Positions 8,220 to 17,392 of a DNA stretch of 64,000 bases are shown here, in pieces (the first letter of the stretch is position 1; every line of letters starts with the position of its first letter). Under the pieces are notes generated by a model. The model did not search any database and was not told where the DNA came from. It was given only the letters and a program-made list of their open reading frames with translations. Source of the stretch: JAEXZL01 sp049943125. GTDB taxonomy: Bacteria; Bacillota; Clostridia; Clostridiales; Clostridiaceae. Made by a program: the position numbers and the translations under genes. The stretch lies in contig NZ_CP188040.1 of the NCBI RefSeq assembly GCF_049943125.1, forward strand, positions 3,286,001 through 3,350,000, in the 5' to 3' direction.

Positions 8220-10205
8220 ATGGATGTTATGCAATACATGACAATGTTCCTTGAGGAATCTCTGGATAATCTACAGAATCTCAATGATTCTCTGCTTCAC
8301 CTAGAACAATATCCTGATGATGTTAACAGAATAAATGAGATATTTAGACTTGCACACACCCTTAAAGGAATGGCTGCTACTATGGGCTATACAAAGATGG
8401 CTGAGCTTACTCACAAGATGGAGGATGTATTATCTTCTTTTAGAGATGGGCAGCTAAAACCTTCAAAAGAAACTATAACGGTGCTATTTCAATGTCTTGA
8501 TGTACTAGAAAGATTGATTAGAAGCATAGAAGAGAATAACACTGAGGACTATCCTATAGAAGACATAATATATAAGCTTGATGAAGTTTGTCTTTGTAAT
8601 AATGATGAAGGTCATGAAACTAAGATTAAAGAACCACAAAGATTGCCTAAGATTATATTAAATAATTATGATTTAAATGTTCTTATTCAGGGGGAGGAAA
8701 AGGGATATTCATCCTATGAGGTTATTATTACCTTAAGTGAAAAGACTTTATTAAAATCTGCAAGGGCCTTCTTGATATTCAAAGCACTGGAGGAAAAGGG
8801 TGAAATAATAAAATCTGAACCAACGGTAGAAGAAATAGAAAATGAGAACTTTGACACTGAATTCAGTTTAATTTATGTAACTATGCTTCCACCGATAGAT
8901 ATAGAACAAATTCTTTATAATATTTCTGAGGTTCAAGAAATTACTGTATTAAAGCTAATGGATGGGAGCTGTGATAGGGAGCTGTCTATTGGTGAACAAG
9001 AGATTATACCAAAAGAAATTAATAAAGAAGCAGTGGAGCAACGAAATAGTAAAGTTGGAGTTATCGAAAGTAAAAAAAATCATCAGTCTATAAGAGTTGA
9101 TATTGAGAGATTAGATTTATTGATGAATATGGTATCTGAGCTAGTTATTCATCGTACAAGATTAGAGCAGTTAAGCCAGAGCTATAAATCGGCAGATATC
9201 CATGAAACCCTGGAGCAGGTAGGAAGATCCACATCGGATATACAGGATTTGGTTATGAAGATCCGAATGCTTCCTTTAGAAGTGGTATTTAATAGATTCC
9301 CTAGAATGATAAGAGATTTATCCGTAGAGCTCAATAAGGATATGGAATTTATAATTGAAGGTGCTGAAACAGAATTAGACAGAACAGTGATAGATGAGAT
9401 AGGAGAGCCTCTTATTCATCTCATTAGAAATGCTGCTGATCATGGAATCGAGGAAAAAAATTTAAGAGAAAGCCTTGGTAAAAAGTCTAATGGTACTATA
9501 AAGCTAATAGCATATCAAGAAGGAACAAAGGCAGTTATTAAAGTTGAAGATGATGGTTCAGGATTAAACCTGATGAAGATAGCAAAGAAGGCTCAAAGTA
9601 TTGGGATTGATACTACAAATATGACAAAGAAGGAAATTGAAAATCTTATATTTATTGAAGGCTTCAGTACTAATGATAAGGTTACAGATCTCTCTGGTAG
9701 AGGGGTAGGAATGGATGTAGTGAGAACAAAAATATCTTCCTTGGGTGGAACTATAGAAGTGAGTAGTCAGGAGGGGTGTGGTACAAGCTTCATTATTAAA
9801 CTTCCTTTGACGCTACAGATTATACAAGCTTTACTGGTTAAGGTGGAGGAAGAGACCTTTGCAATATCCTTAGGGTATATAGATAGAGTAATTAATTTTA
9901 ATAAAGATATGGTGAGAACATCTAATGGAAGAGAGATAATTTTATACAGAAATTCAGTAATTCCATTAATTAGACTTAATAAAGTGTTAAGACTAGACGA
10001 TATATATGAAGGAAAGCAATTTGTGATTATTGTCAAAATAGGTGAAAAAACCTCAGGCTTGCTTGTGGATAGTTTGCTAGGACAAAAAGAAATTGTGATT
10101 AAGCCCTTGGGAAGAACATTAAATACAATGAAGGAATACATTGGTGCAACAATATTAGGTGATGGTTTGGTTACATTAATATTAGATGCTGCAGCGCTTG
10201 TATAA
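8220..10205 (+). CDS. cheA: Chemotaxis histidine kinase CheA
   Basis: CheA autophosphorylates in response to receptors and passes phosphate to CheY and CheB. The 661 residues contain P1 (HPt) with phospho-accepting His46 in AHTLKGMAATMG, a P2 region (about 155-260), the dimerisation helix pair P3 (about 290-355, SELVIHRTRLEQLS), the HATPase_c domain P4 with HLIRNAADHGIE, EDDGSGLN and GRGVGMDVV, and a C-terminal CheW-like P5 (from about 530). All catalytic boxes are intact. It has its own good ribosome binding site AAGGAG and a 34-base gap after cheR. Confidence 0.96.
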   Translation: MDVMQYMTMFLEESLDNLQNLNDSLLHLEQYPDDVNRINEIFRLAHTLKGMAATMGYTKMAELTHKMEDVLSSFRDGQLKPSKETITVLFQCLDVLERLIRSIEENNTEDYPIEDIIYKLDEVCLCNNDEGHETKIKEPQRLPKIILNNYDLNVLIQGEEKGYSSYEVIITLSEKTLLKSARAFLIFKALEEKGEIIKSEPTVEEIENENFDTEFSLIYVTMLPPIDIEQILYNISEVQEITVLKLMDGSCDRELSIGEQEIIPKEINKEAVEQRNSKVGVIESKKNHQSIRVDIERLDLLMNMVSELVIHRTRLEQLSQSYKSADIHETLEQVGRSTSDIQDLVMKIRMLPLEVVFNRFPRMIRDLSVELNKDMEFIIEGAETELDRTVIDEIGEPLIHLIRNAADHGIEEKNLRESLGKKSNGTIKLIAYQEGTKAVIKVEDDGSGLNLMKIAKKAQSIGIDTTNMTKKEIENLIFIEGFSTNDKVTDLSGRGVGMDVVRTKISSLGGTIEVSSQEGCGTSFIIKLPLTLQIIQALLVKVEEETFAISLGYIDRVINFNKDMVRTSNGREIILYRNSVIPLIRLNKVLRLDDIYEGKQFVIIVKIGEKTSGLLVDSLLGQKEIVIKPLGRTLNTMKEYIGATILGDGLVTLILDAAALV

Positions 10206-10219
10206 AAAGGAGACCCATT

Positions 10220-10846
10220 ATGGATTACAGAGCCTTGAGTTTTCTTCAGCTGGATGCTTTAAGAGAGGTGGGGAATATTGGTGCTGGAAATGCAGCTACA
10301 GCCTTATCTCAGCTTTTAAATAGAAAGATACAGATATCAGTTCCCAATATTGATGTTATTGATTTACAGCAATTAATGGATTTCTGTTCTGAAAAAATTG
10401 TAGTTGGTGTTATGGTAAGGGTTTTAGGTGATACTCCTGGAAACATAATTATTATCTTTGAAAAAGAAAAGGCAATTAATATTATAGAATTCTTAACAGG
10501 TAATAAAGAAAAGGAGTTCAGTGAAATAGGTGTTTCTGTTTTAAATGAGATTGGGAATATAGTTGCTAGTGCCTATATGAATTCAATAACAAAATTTACA
10601 GGCCTTAATTTACTTCCGTCAGTGCCAGCAATGGCTTATGACATGTTAGGTGCAATCTTATCGACGATGGTTTTAGAAGCAGCACAATATGAGGATAAGG
10701 TACTTGAAATAAAAACAAATTTTATAGGGAACATGGAGACAAAGCCCATTGGTATAATAAACACAGAAGATATAGGAGCTGATTTTTATTATATACCTAA
10801 GCCTGGCTCTTTAGAAAAAATTCTAGGGGCTTTGGGAGTAAACTAA
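10220..10846 (+). CDS. cheC: CheY-P phosphatase CheC
   Basis: The 208-residue CheC dephosphorylates CheY-P and partners with CheD. Both pseudo-symmetric catalytic signatures [D/S]-x3-E-x2-N are present: DALREVGN near residue 13 and SVLNEIGN near residue 108. It stands directly before cheY (16-base gap). Together with FliY downstream, which carries two similar signatures, the system has two CheY-P sinks and no CheZ, as expected for the Bacillus/Clostridium type. Confidence 0.94.
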   Translation: MDYRALSFLQLDALREVGNIGAGNAATALSQLLNRKIQISVPNIDVIDLQQLMDFCSEKIVVGVMVRVLGDTPGNIIIIFEKEKAINIIEFLTGNKEKEFSEIGVSVLNEIGNIVASAYMNSITKFTGLNLLPSVPAMAYDMLGAILSTMVLEAAQYEDKVLEIKTNFIGNMETKPIGIINTEDIGADFYYIPKPGSLEKILGALGVN

Positions 10847-10862
10847 AATTGGAGGGAATAAG

Positions 10863-11222
10863 ATGACAAAAGTATTAATAGTTGATGACGCTGCATTCAT
10901 GAGAATGATGATAAGAGATATATTAGAAAAAAATGGCTTTGAGGTTGTTGGGGAAGCGAGCAATGGAATAAAGGCTGTAGAGCTGTATAAAAAAGAGAAA
11001 CCTGAAGTTGTAACCATGGATATTACCATGCCTGATATGGATGGTATTGAAGCGGTAAAACAGATTAGAGCCTTCGATCCTGAATCAAAAATCATTATGT
11101 GCAGTGCCATGGGACAGCAGAGCATGGTTATGGATGCTATAAGGGCAGGTGCTAGAGATTTTATAGTAAAACCCTTTCAAGCGGATAGGGTAATTGAGGC
11201 TATAAGAAAAGCCATTGGTTAA
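10863..11222 (+). CDS. cheY: Chemotaxis response regulator CheY
   Basis: This is a single-domain receiver of 119 residues that carries the signal to the FliM/FliY switch. Asp8, Asp9 and the phospho-acceptor Asp53 (VTMDITMPD), the switch Ser in CSAMGQQ and Lys in FIVKPF are all present. The position between cheC and cheW/fliM and a good ribosome binding site GGAGGGAATAAG support CheY over a sporulation regulator. Confidence 0.94.
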   Translation: MTKVLIVDDAAFMRMMIRDILEKNGFEVVGEASNGIKAVELYKKEKPEVVTMDITMPDMDGIEAVKQIRAFDPESKIIMCSAMGQQSMVMDAIRAGARDFIVKPFQADRVIEAIRKAIG

Positions 11223-11232
11223 GGAGAAAAAG

Positions 11233-11625
11233 ATGCAAATAGTTATTTTTAATGTAAACAATGAACAATTTGCCATAGAAGCAAACCAAGTGGAAGGAAT
11301 AAATGAAATATTAAATATTACAAAGGTACCCAAGTCACCGGATTATGTTTTAGGGCTGATTAATTTAAGAGGAAATATTATAACTATACTAGATATTCAT
11401 AAGCTGCTTAATATGCCAAAGGATAATTCCTCTGAGAATAATATTATTATTGTTAATGTGAAAAATGAGGTTATTGGCATTGTTGTAGATCAAGTGGACG
11501 AAGTCATTGAGATTGAGACTTTGAATATTAAAAATGATGAAATACAGGAAAGATATATTAAAGGAATAATACAGCTTCAGGATAGAATAATTACATTGAT
11601 TACCTTAGAAGAAATAATAAACTAA
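11233..11625 (+). CDS. cheW: Chemotaxis coupling protein CheW (second copy)
   Basis: The 130-residue protein is a second single-domain CheW: NVNNEQFAIEANQVEGI, KVPKSPDYVLGLINLRGNIITILDI and a C-terminal IKGIIQLQDRIITLITLEEI. It keeps the NLRG motif that contacts receptors, which the first CheW has as KYEG. ATG 11233 was chosen because AAGGAG ends 6 bases earlier; the in-frame TTG 11215 would overlap cheY and lacks a site. It lies next to fliM. Confidence 0.93.
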   Translation: MQIVIFNVNNEQFAIEANQVEGINEILNITKVPKSPDYVLGLINLRGNIITILDIHKLLNMPKDNSSENNIIIVNVKNEVIGIVVDQVDEVIEIETLNIKNDEIQERYIKGIIQLQDRIITLITLEEIIN

Positions 11626-11643
11626 TAAGAGAGAGGGGAAGAA

Positions 11644-12639
11644 ATGGCAGAGGTATTATCACAAAATGAAATAGATGCGCTACTATCTGCTCTTTCCTCT
11701 GGAGATATTATAGCAGAGGATATGATTAAAGAAGAGGAGAAACAGAAAATCAAGGTATACGATTTTAAAAGTCCTCAAAAATTCTCGAAGGAGCACGTAA
11801 GAACCCTTGAGCTTATACATGATAACTTTGCTAGAATTATATCCAATTTTTTAACTGCTCAGTTGAGAACAAATGCAAAGGTTAACTTAGTTTCTGTACA
11901 GCAAATTACCTACGAAGAATTTATCCGGTCTGTACAGAATCCAACAATACTAACCTCCTTCAGAATGGCGCCTTTAAGTGGAAACATTTTATTTGAGACA
12001 AACCAACAATTTGCTAATCAAATATTAGATGTATTAATGGGGGGGAGAGGTGATAAAAGGCTCAAGTTAAGAGATTTTACAGATATAGATAAAAATATTA
12101 TTAAGAATATAAACTTAGGATTACTTAATAATCTTAAGCTAGCCTGGGAAGATATTATGGAGGTAGAGATTGAAGTAGAAGGGGTGGAAACTAACCCTGC
12201 TTTAAATCAGACTCTAGCACCTAATGAACCCGTTGCTTTAATAACCTTTGCTGTGGAAATGGTAAAGAGTAATTCCTTCATCAATTTATGTATACCATAT
12301 TTAAGTATCGATAAATATTTAGATAAGCTTCTGGTTCAATATTGGTTTAAAGATAGAAGTGAAGCAGATATTAGTCATAATCAAGAGGTTATTAAAAAGA
12401 GCATAAATAATGTAGAAGTTACCTTAAGCGGACTATTGGGGATAACCAATATAACTGTAGACGACTTTTTGAAACTGGGATTAAATGATGTAATTACCTT
12501 AGATAGTAAGTGTACAAGCCCTATTATAGTTAGAGTTGAGGAAGAACATAGCTATTATGGAAAGCCTGGAATCATAGGAAAAAAATACGGTATATCAATC
12601 TTAGATATAATTGATAAGGATGTGTTAGAGGATGACTAA
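11644..12639 (+). CDS. fliM: Flagellar motor switch protein FliM
   Basis: FliM forms the C-ring with FliG and FliN/FliY and binds CheY-P. The 331-residue protein starts with the CheY-binding peptide LSQNEIDALLSAL, followed by the CheC-like middle domain (KFSKEHVRTLELIHDNFARIISNFLT; GNILFE) and a SpoA (FliN-like) C-terminal domain from about residue 255 (NNVEVTLSGLLG). Its stop codon overlaps the fliY start by 8 bases. Confidence 0.95.
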   Translation: MAEVLSQNEIDALLSALSSGDIIAEDMIKEEEKQKIKVYDFKSPQKFSKEHVRTLELIHDNFARIISNFLTAQLRTNAKVNLVSVQQITYEEFIRSVQNPTILTSFRMAPLSGNILFETNQQFANQILDVLMGGRGDKRLKLRDFTDIDKNIIKNINLGLLNNLKLAWEDIMEVEIEVEGVETNPALNQTLAPNEPVALITFAVEMVKSNSFINLCIPYLSIDKYLDKLLVQYWFKDRSEADISHNQEVIKKSINNVEVTLSGLLGITNITVDDFLKLGLNDVITLDSKCTSPIIVRVEEEHSYYGKPGIIGKKYGISILDIIDKDVLEDD

Positions 12640-13738
12640 TGATTTTTTATCCCAGGAAGAAATAGACGCTCTCCTAAGCGGAGCTTCCCATGGGTCGATT
12701 AAAGAAGAAAATGCTGAAATAGATGAAAGGCTTACGGACATGGAAAGTGATCTGTTAGGTGAAATAGGAAATATATCTATGGGATCAGCAGCAACAGCTC
12801 TATCTCAGATTATTAATAATTCTGTTAGCATAACTACCCCAGTTGTAGAGGTTACCTGTATAAGAGAGCTTAGAAAGAGTTTTAAGGTGCCTAATATAGT
12901 GCTAGAGGTAGAGTATACCAGCGGTATATCCGGTAGAAATATACTAGTGATGAAGACAACGGATGCTTCTGTAATAGCTAATCTAATGATGGGCGGGGAT
13001 GGTGAGGTTTCAAGTGATAACCTTTCTGAGCTGGAGGTGAGCGCTGTTCAGGAAGCGATGAATCAAATGATTGGTTCCTCAGCTACCTCCATGGCAACAA
13101 TGTTATCAAGGGGGATTAATATATCTCCTCCAACCTCTACCATCTGGTATAATAAGCAAGAATGCTTTTCTAAAGAAATAACAGAGGATGAGCCTATTAT
13201 TAAAGTTAGCTTTAGGATGACTATTGGCAGTCTAGTAGATAGTAACATAATGCAGATACTTCCTGTTTCCACTGCCAGGAAAATTATATCTATAATGATG
13301 GGAACAGAAGGTTCTGAATCAAAGCCTCCCGTAGAGATGGATTCAGTAATAAATACTAAGCCTATAGAAGTAACAGATTATAAGGAAGAGAAGGAAATAA
13401 TAGTAGAGGAGGAAAAAGTGAAAATTATGAAAGCTGAATTTACTCCCTTAAAAGAAGAGGTATCATATCCTTCAAATAAAAATATAGAGCTAATTTTAGA
13501 TGTACCTCTAGAAATATCAGTAGTTTTAGGTAAAACTAAAAAATCTATCCGTGAGATATTAAATCTTGGGGTAGGTTCATTAGTAGAGTTAGATAAATTA
13601 GCTGAGGAACCAGTGGAGATACTAGTTAATGGTAAAAAGGTTGCACTAGGTGAGGTTGTTGTGGTTGATGAGAATTTTGGAGTAAGGATAACCAGTATTG
13701 TAAGCGGCGCTGATAGAGTAAGGACCTTAAAGGAATAA
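12632..13738 (+). CDS. fliY: Flagellar switch protein and CheY-P phosphatase FliY
   Basis: The 368-residue FliY has three parts: an N-terminal CheY-P-binding peptide FLSQEEIDALLSGA, a CheC-like phosphatase domain with two signatures (DLLGEIGN near residue 42 and SAVQEAMN near residue 138), and a C-terminal FliN-type SpoA domain from about 285 (VPLEISVVLGKTKKSIREIL). An acidic, lysine-rich linker (about 230-280) joins them. The ATG lies in the end of fliM, so translation is probably coupled. No separate fliN exists in the window, so FliY is the only FliN-domain protein seen. Confidence 0.94.
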   Translation: MTNDFLSQEEIDALLSGASHGSIKEENAEIDERLTDMESDLLGEIGNISMGSAATALSQIINNSVSITTPVVEVTCIRELRKSFKVPNIVLEVEYTSGISGRNILVMKTTDASVIANLMMGGDGEVSSDNLSELEVSAVQEAMNQMIGSSATSMATMLSRGINISPPTSTIWYNKQECFSKEITEDEPIIKVSFRMTIGSLVDSNIMQILPVSTARKIISIMMGTEGSESKPPVEMDSVINTKPIEVTDYKEEKEIIVEEEKVKIMKAEFTPLKEEVSYPSNKNIELILDVPLEISVVLGKTKKSIREILNLGVGSLVELDKLAEEPVEILVNGKKVALGEVVVVDENFGVRITSIVSGADRVRTLKE

Positions 13739-13766
13739 GGAGACAATTTGTCTCTTTATTCCTTTT
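13729..13766 (+). terminator. Stem-loop at the end of the chemotaxis block
   Basis: AAAGGAATAA (13729-13738) pairs with TTATTCCTTT, with an inner AGAC/GTCT stem, overlapping the fliY stop codon. It is followed by only a short T run (CCTTTTAAATTAAATTT), so it may be a weak terminator or a 3'-end processing/stability element between the chemotaxis and flgM transcripts. Confidence 0.6.
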
Positions 13767-13838
13767 AAATTAAATTTCTTTAAACTTAATATAGTGATAA
13801 ATAGAAATAAATACACGGAAAACCAATGATTTTACATA

Positions 13839-13865
13839 TAAACTAAATAGAATTATTGTCGATAA
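13839..13865 (+). promoter_or_regulatory. Sigma-D (FliA) promoter of the late flagellar operon
   Basis: TAAA (13839-13842), 15 bases, then GTCGATAA (13858-13865) match the sigma-28/sigma-D consensus TAAA-N15-GCCGATAA in 11 of 12 positions. It is 34 bases before flgM. This places flgM, filament and hook-junction genes under FliA, which is encoded at 42205, and FlgM as the anti-sigma factor in a feedback loop. Confidence 0.85.
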
Positions 13866-13899
13866 TTAATTAAGAAGATATCTATGGAGGTATAAATAG

Positions 13900-14178
13900 A
13901 TGAATATAAAAGGTATTGGTTCTAATAATATCATAAGCCTTTATTCTAATGTACAGAAAAAACAAGAGAATGTAGCCTCGGAAGTTAAGCAGGATACTAT
14001 AGAGCTTTCTTCCATTGGAAGAAGTTTAAGTTCAATAGATATGCAAGACTTTAATGTGAATAATGATATAAGAGTTGCAAGAATAAAAGAAGAAATATCA
14101 AAAGGAACATATAATATAGATGCAAAACTTACAGCTCAAGGTATATTAGATGCTATTAAAGGGAGAGAGTTTAAATAA
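13900..14178 (+). CDS. flgM: Anti-sigma-28 factor FlgM
   Basis: The 92-residue protein holds FliA/SigD inactive until the hook-basal body is complete. The family's C-terminal sigma-binding half is recognisable: DTIELSSIGRSL, RVARIKEEISKGTYNIDAKLTAQGILDAI. The N-terminal half is polar and probably unfolded, as expected for an exported or degraded anti-sigma factor. A good site GGAGG precedes the ATG. It is the first gene after the sigma-D promoter. Confidence 0.93.
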   Translation: MNIKGIGSNNIISLYSNVQKKQENVASEVKQDTIELSSIGRSLSSIDMQDFNVNNDIRVARIKEEISKGTYNIDAKLTAQGILDAIKGREFK

Positions 14179-14180
14179 AA

Positions 14181-14588
14181 ATGATAAGATTAAAAGAATT
14201 AATGGAAGAGGAATATAAGGCTCTAATGGAGCTTTTATTATTACTAAAAGACCAATATTTTATTTTATTAAGTGGTGAATCCATTCCGCTAGATATGATT
14301 ACTGAAAACATAAATAATGCAAATAAGTTAATTGCTAAGAAGGAGCTTGTAAGAAGAGAGTATCAAAAAGAAAATAATATTAATCTGCAAGGAGTACTAA
14401 AGGAGAATATTGAAATAGATAAGCAATATAAGGATATAAAAGCTTTAATTTATGAGCTCCAGACTCAAAAGGAAGCTAATGAGCAGGTTCTTAAGCAGAG
14501 ATTAAATTTTACTAATAAAATCCTTACTTTAATAAATCCTAATAGAAGTGTTAGTACCTATGACGCTAGAGGAAATTTCAGGAGATAG
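14181..14588 (+). CDS. flgN: Export chaperone FlgN
   Basis: The 135-residue, mostly helical protein has the FlgN pattern: an N-terminal EEEYKALMELLLLLKDQYFILLSG, then IAKKELVRREYQKE and a C-terminal QRLNFTNKILTLINPNR. FlgN escorts the hook-filament junction proteins FlgK and FlgL to the export gate, and both follow directly. It starts 2 bases after flgM with a weak ribosome binding site, so coupling is likely. Sequence conservation in the family is low; position supports the call. Confidence 0.85.
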   Translation: MIRLKELMEEEYKALMELLLLLKDQYFILLSGESIPLDMITENINNANKLIAKKELVRREYQKENNINLQGVLKENIEIDKQYKDIKALIYELQTQKEANEQVLKQRLNFTNKILTLINPNRSVSTYDARGNFRR

Positions 14589-14598
14589 GAGTGTTAAA

Positions 14599-16374
14599 AT
14601 GGCAGGATTATTTTCCACCTTTAATATATCTAGAAGTGGATTAAATGCACAGCAGACAGCATTAGATGTAACATCTCATAATATATCAAATGCTAACTCC
14701 GTAGGCTATAGTAGACAAAGGGCAAGAATGGAGGCTTCAAAACCACAAACGATAAATAATCTAAGCTTTCAAGGTGATCAGCTAGGAACAGGTGTCCAGG
14801 TGGCAACTATAGAAAGAATAAGAGATAGCTTTACTGACTATCAAATCAGAAATGAAAGCAGTACCTTAAGTGCTTATGCATCTAAGAGTAACTTCTTAAC
14901 ACAAGTAGAAGGTATTTTTAATGAACCTTCAGATACGGGGATTTCAACCTTAATGGGAGAATTTTTTGATTCCTGGCAGAAGCTATCTAAGGATGCTTCC
15001 AGCTCTAATGCAAGAACAATAGTTGCTCAGCAGACAAAGACGCTCACTGATACTCTGAATGATACAGCTAAAAAGCTTAAGGAATTAGAGGATAATGCAA
15101 GAACCCTTATAAAAAGCGATGTAATCAATATAAATTCTGTTTTAAATCAAATAAATGATTTAAATAAACAGATAAGGTCAGTGGAAGTAATGGGGAGCAA
15201 TGCTAATGATCTCATGGATAAAAGAGACAATCTCCTGGATAGCCTTAGCAGCCTCATGAATATTAATGTTGAAAAGAACTCTCTAGGAGGTGTTACCGTT
15301 ACTCCAGGGGATAAAACCAATATGCTGGAGTCAGACTTAGTAACTACAACAGAAAAGGATACAAATTTTAGGTTTTCATATATCAGTTCTATAGTGAAGG
15401 ACTCAGAGGCCCCTAATGACTTCACTTATACCATAAGCTATTATAAGCTTGGAGATATGCTAAGTGAAAACAATAAAAATACAATTAAGGTCTCTGGTAT
15501 TTCTGAAAAGGAGTTTGAGCAGTTAAATGAAGGTAGAGTTTTGTGGGCTAGTGTCGATGGAACTGCAGTAAAGGCTGATGGTACTAAGATAGCTAATAAT
15601 GGCAGTATAGAGTTTTCTGAGCTTCAGCTGTTTGCTCCAAGCTCTGGTGAGTTAAATGGTAATATAACAATTCAAAAGGATATACAGGATTATCGTACAC
15701 AGCTGGATAAATTAGCTCAGACCTTAGCTTATGCCGTTAATGGTATTCATAGTGGTAAAGTCGATGGAGAGAAAGATGCTTTACCGTTTTTTGTTAATGG
15801 TTCTTTGACGAATTCAGCACGTCCTTGGGAGGGTGAAAACACCATAACTGCAGAAAACATTACAATAAATAAAGAGATACTTGAAGATGTAATGAAAATA
15901 AAGACCAAGACAAATGATCACCTATTTGATCATACTAAGGATAATAATATAGATGGTGAGACAGATGGCTCTAGAGCTCTAGCCATAGCTACACTGGCAA
16001 ATACCCTTATTAGGGTGCAAGGGGTTTCAGAAACCATAAAAAACCGAAAGGATTTCTTCGACCCTTCTAAAGGAGCAGAATTAAAAGATAATGGCATGGT
16101 GATTGAAAGTAACATCAATGGAATGACTTTAAATAGCTATTATCAAGATACTATAGACAGATTAGGTATACAAAGTCAACAGGCTCAGAGAATAGTGAAT
16201 AATGAAAATGCTTTGTTAGATTCCTTGACTGCTTTAAGAAATAGTATTTCAGGTGTTTCATTAGATGAAGAAATGGCTAATTTAGTGCAATATCAGCACG
16301 CATATCAAGCAAATGCAAAGGTCCTAGCTACAATAACAGAGCTGTTAGATGTTATTATTAATGGACTTATATAA
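14599..16374 (+). CDS. flgK: Hook-filament junction protein FlgK (HAP1)
   Basis: The 591-residue protein has the rod/hook N-terminal signature TFNISRSGLNAQQTALDVTSHNISNANSVGYSRQR and the C-terminal helix LDEEMANLVQYQHAYQANAKVL followed by ITELLDVIINGLI. The centre is the variable surface domain. ATG 14599 was chosen: AGGAGTG lies 6-12 bases upstream, and the longer frame from 14548 would overlap flgN. Confidence 0.95.
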   Translation: MAGLFSTFNISRSGLNAQQTALDVTSHNISNANSVGYSRQRARMEASKPQTINNLSFQGDQLGTGVQVATIERIRDSFTDYQIRNESSTLSAYASKSNFLTQVEGIFNEPSDTGISTLMGEFFDSWQKLSKDASSSNARTIVAQQTKTLTDTLNDTAKKLKELEDNARTLIKSDVININSVLNQINDLNKQIRSVEVMGSNANDLMDKRDNLLDSLSSLMNINVEKNSLGGVTVTPGDKTNMLESDLVTTTEKDTNFRFSYISSIVKDSEAPNDFTYTISYYKLGDMLSENNKNTIKVSGISEKEFEQLNEGRVLWASVDGTAVKADGTKIANNGSIEFSELQLFAPSSGELNGNITIQKDIQDYRTQLDKLAQTLAYAVNGIHSGKVDGEKDALPFFVNGSLTNSARPWEGENTITAENITINKEILEDVMKIKTKTNDHLFDHTKDNNIDGETDGSRALAIATLANTLIRVQGVSETIKNRKDFFDPSKGAELKDNGMVIESNINGMTLNSYYQDTIDRLGIQSQQAQRIVNNENALLDSLTALRNSISGVSLDEEMANLVQYQHAYQANAKVLATITELLDVIINGLI

Positions 16375-16398
16375 TGGAAGGTAATAAGAGGTGCTATT

Positions 16399-17373
16399 AT
16401 GAGAATAACAAATAAAATGCTATCAGATAATTATCTAAGAGATATGCAGGGAAATTTGAGAAATATGAGCTCACTACAGGGTCAGCTTAGCTCTGGCAAG
16501 GAGATTCGAAAACCTTCTGACAATCCCTATAAGGTAGTGAAATCCATGGGGATAAATCAGGAAATAACAGCAAATAAACAATACAATGAAAATATTAAGG
16601 ATACTATAAATTGGTTAGATACAACAGATACAGCTTTAAAGCAAGCAGGAGATTTACTTCAGAGGGTAAGGGAGCTTATCTTATCATCTGGAAATGCTGC
16701 CTATGGTAGTGACGAGAGAGCTGCTATATATGATGAAATTAATGAAAATGTCAGTGAGATGGCTCAAATATTAAATACTAGCTATGAAGGTAAATATGTC
16801 TTTGGAGGAACTAGAGGGACAAGTAAACCAGTAGGGGTTGGAGAAAGCGGTGGGAAGAATGAAATCCACTTTGCCGCCCGCAATGGTAGTGATAATATTC
16901 CTGCAGAGGAACTTAATATGTTAAAGCAGGGGCTTTCCGTTGAAGTTTCCCAGGGAGTGAGAATAGAATACAATGTAACTGCAGTAGAAATATTAGAATT
17001 TACAGGGAATAAGGATGGGCAGAAGCAGCCAGTACAGCTTCAAAAGGTATTTGACGATATATTATCCCATCTGAAATCAGATAAGACTGAGGATGTTCAA
17101 AAGCTTATAAATGATGATTTAGAAAATATTACTCTTGCAATGGACAATATCTTAAAGATAAGAGCAGAAGTAGGAGCTAAACAAAACCGTATGACTTCTG
17201 CGAAAGAAAGAAATGAAGATGAAAATTTTACTCTTAAAGAGCTTTTATCAAGTAATGAGGATATTGACATTACAGAAAAATATATGGAATATAGCACTGC
17301 TCAAACAGTATATATGTCAGCATTACAAGTTAGCTCCAAAATACTTTTGAATACTCTAATAGATTATTTATAG
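16399..17373 (+). CDS. flgL: Hook-filament junction protein FlgL (HAP3)
   Basis: The 324-residue protein has flagellin-like ends: RITNKMLSDNYLRDMQGNLRNMSSLQGQLSSGKEIRKPSDNPY at the start and a C-terminal coiled region ending VYMSALQVSSKILLNTLIDYL. The KPSDNP motif is typical of FlgL. It follows flgK by 24 bases behind AGAGGTG. Confidence 0.95.
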   Translation: MRITNKMLSDNYLRDMQGNLRNMSSLQGQLSSGKEIRKPSDNPYKVVKSMGINQEITANKQYNENIKDTINWLDTTDTALKQAGDLLQRVRELILSSGNAAYGSDERAAIYDEINENVSEMAQILNTSYEGKYVFGGTRGTSKPVGVGESGGKNEIHFAARNGSDNIPAEELNMLKQGLSVEVSQGVRIEYNVTAVEILEFTGNKDGQKQPVQLQKVFDDILSHLKSDKTEDVQKLINDDLENITLAMDNILKIRAEVGAKQNRMTSAKERNEDENFTLKELLSSNEDIDITEKYMEYSTAQTVYMSALQVSSKILLNTLIDYL

Positions 17374-17392
17374 AATTATAAGGAGGAATAAT

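Noticed and set aside
13378..13746. Minus-strand frame of about 122 codons opposite fliY
   Set aside because: Low-complexity Ser/Thr/Ile-rich product, no ribosome binding site, and antisense to a complete conserved gene. The same holds for similar frames at 9767-10141, 24262-24738, 26946-27365 and 49525-49848.
14548..14598. N-terminal extension of FlgK
   Set aside because: It would overlap flgN in another frame and does not match the conserved FlgK start; ATG 14599 with AGGAGTG is better. Similar longer starts for flgC, fliF, fliG, fliH, flgE, fliP, cheW2, spoIIAB, sigF and holA were rejected for the same reason.
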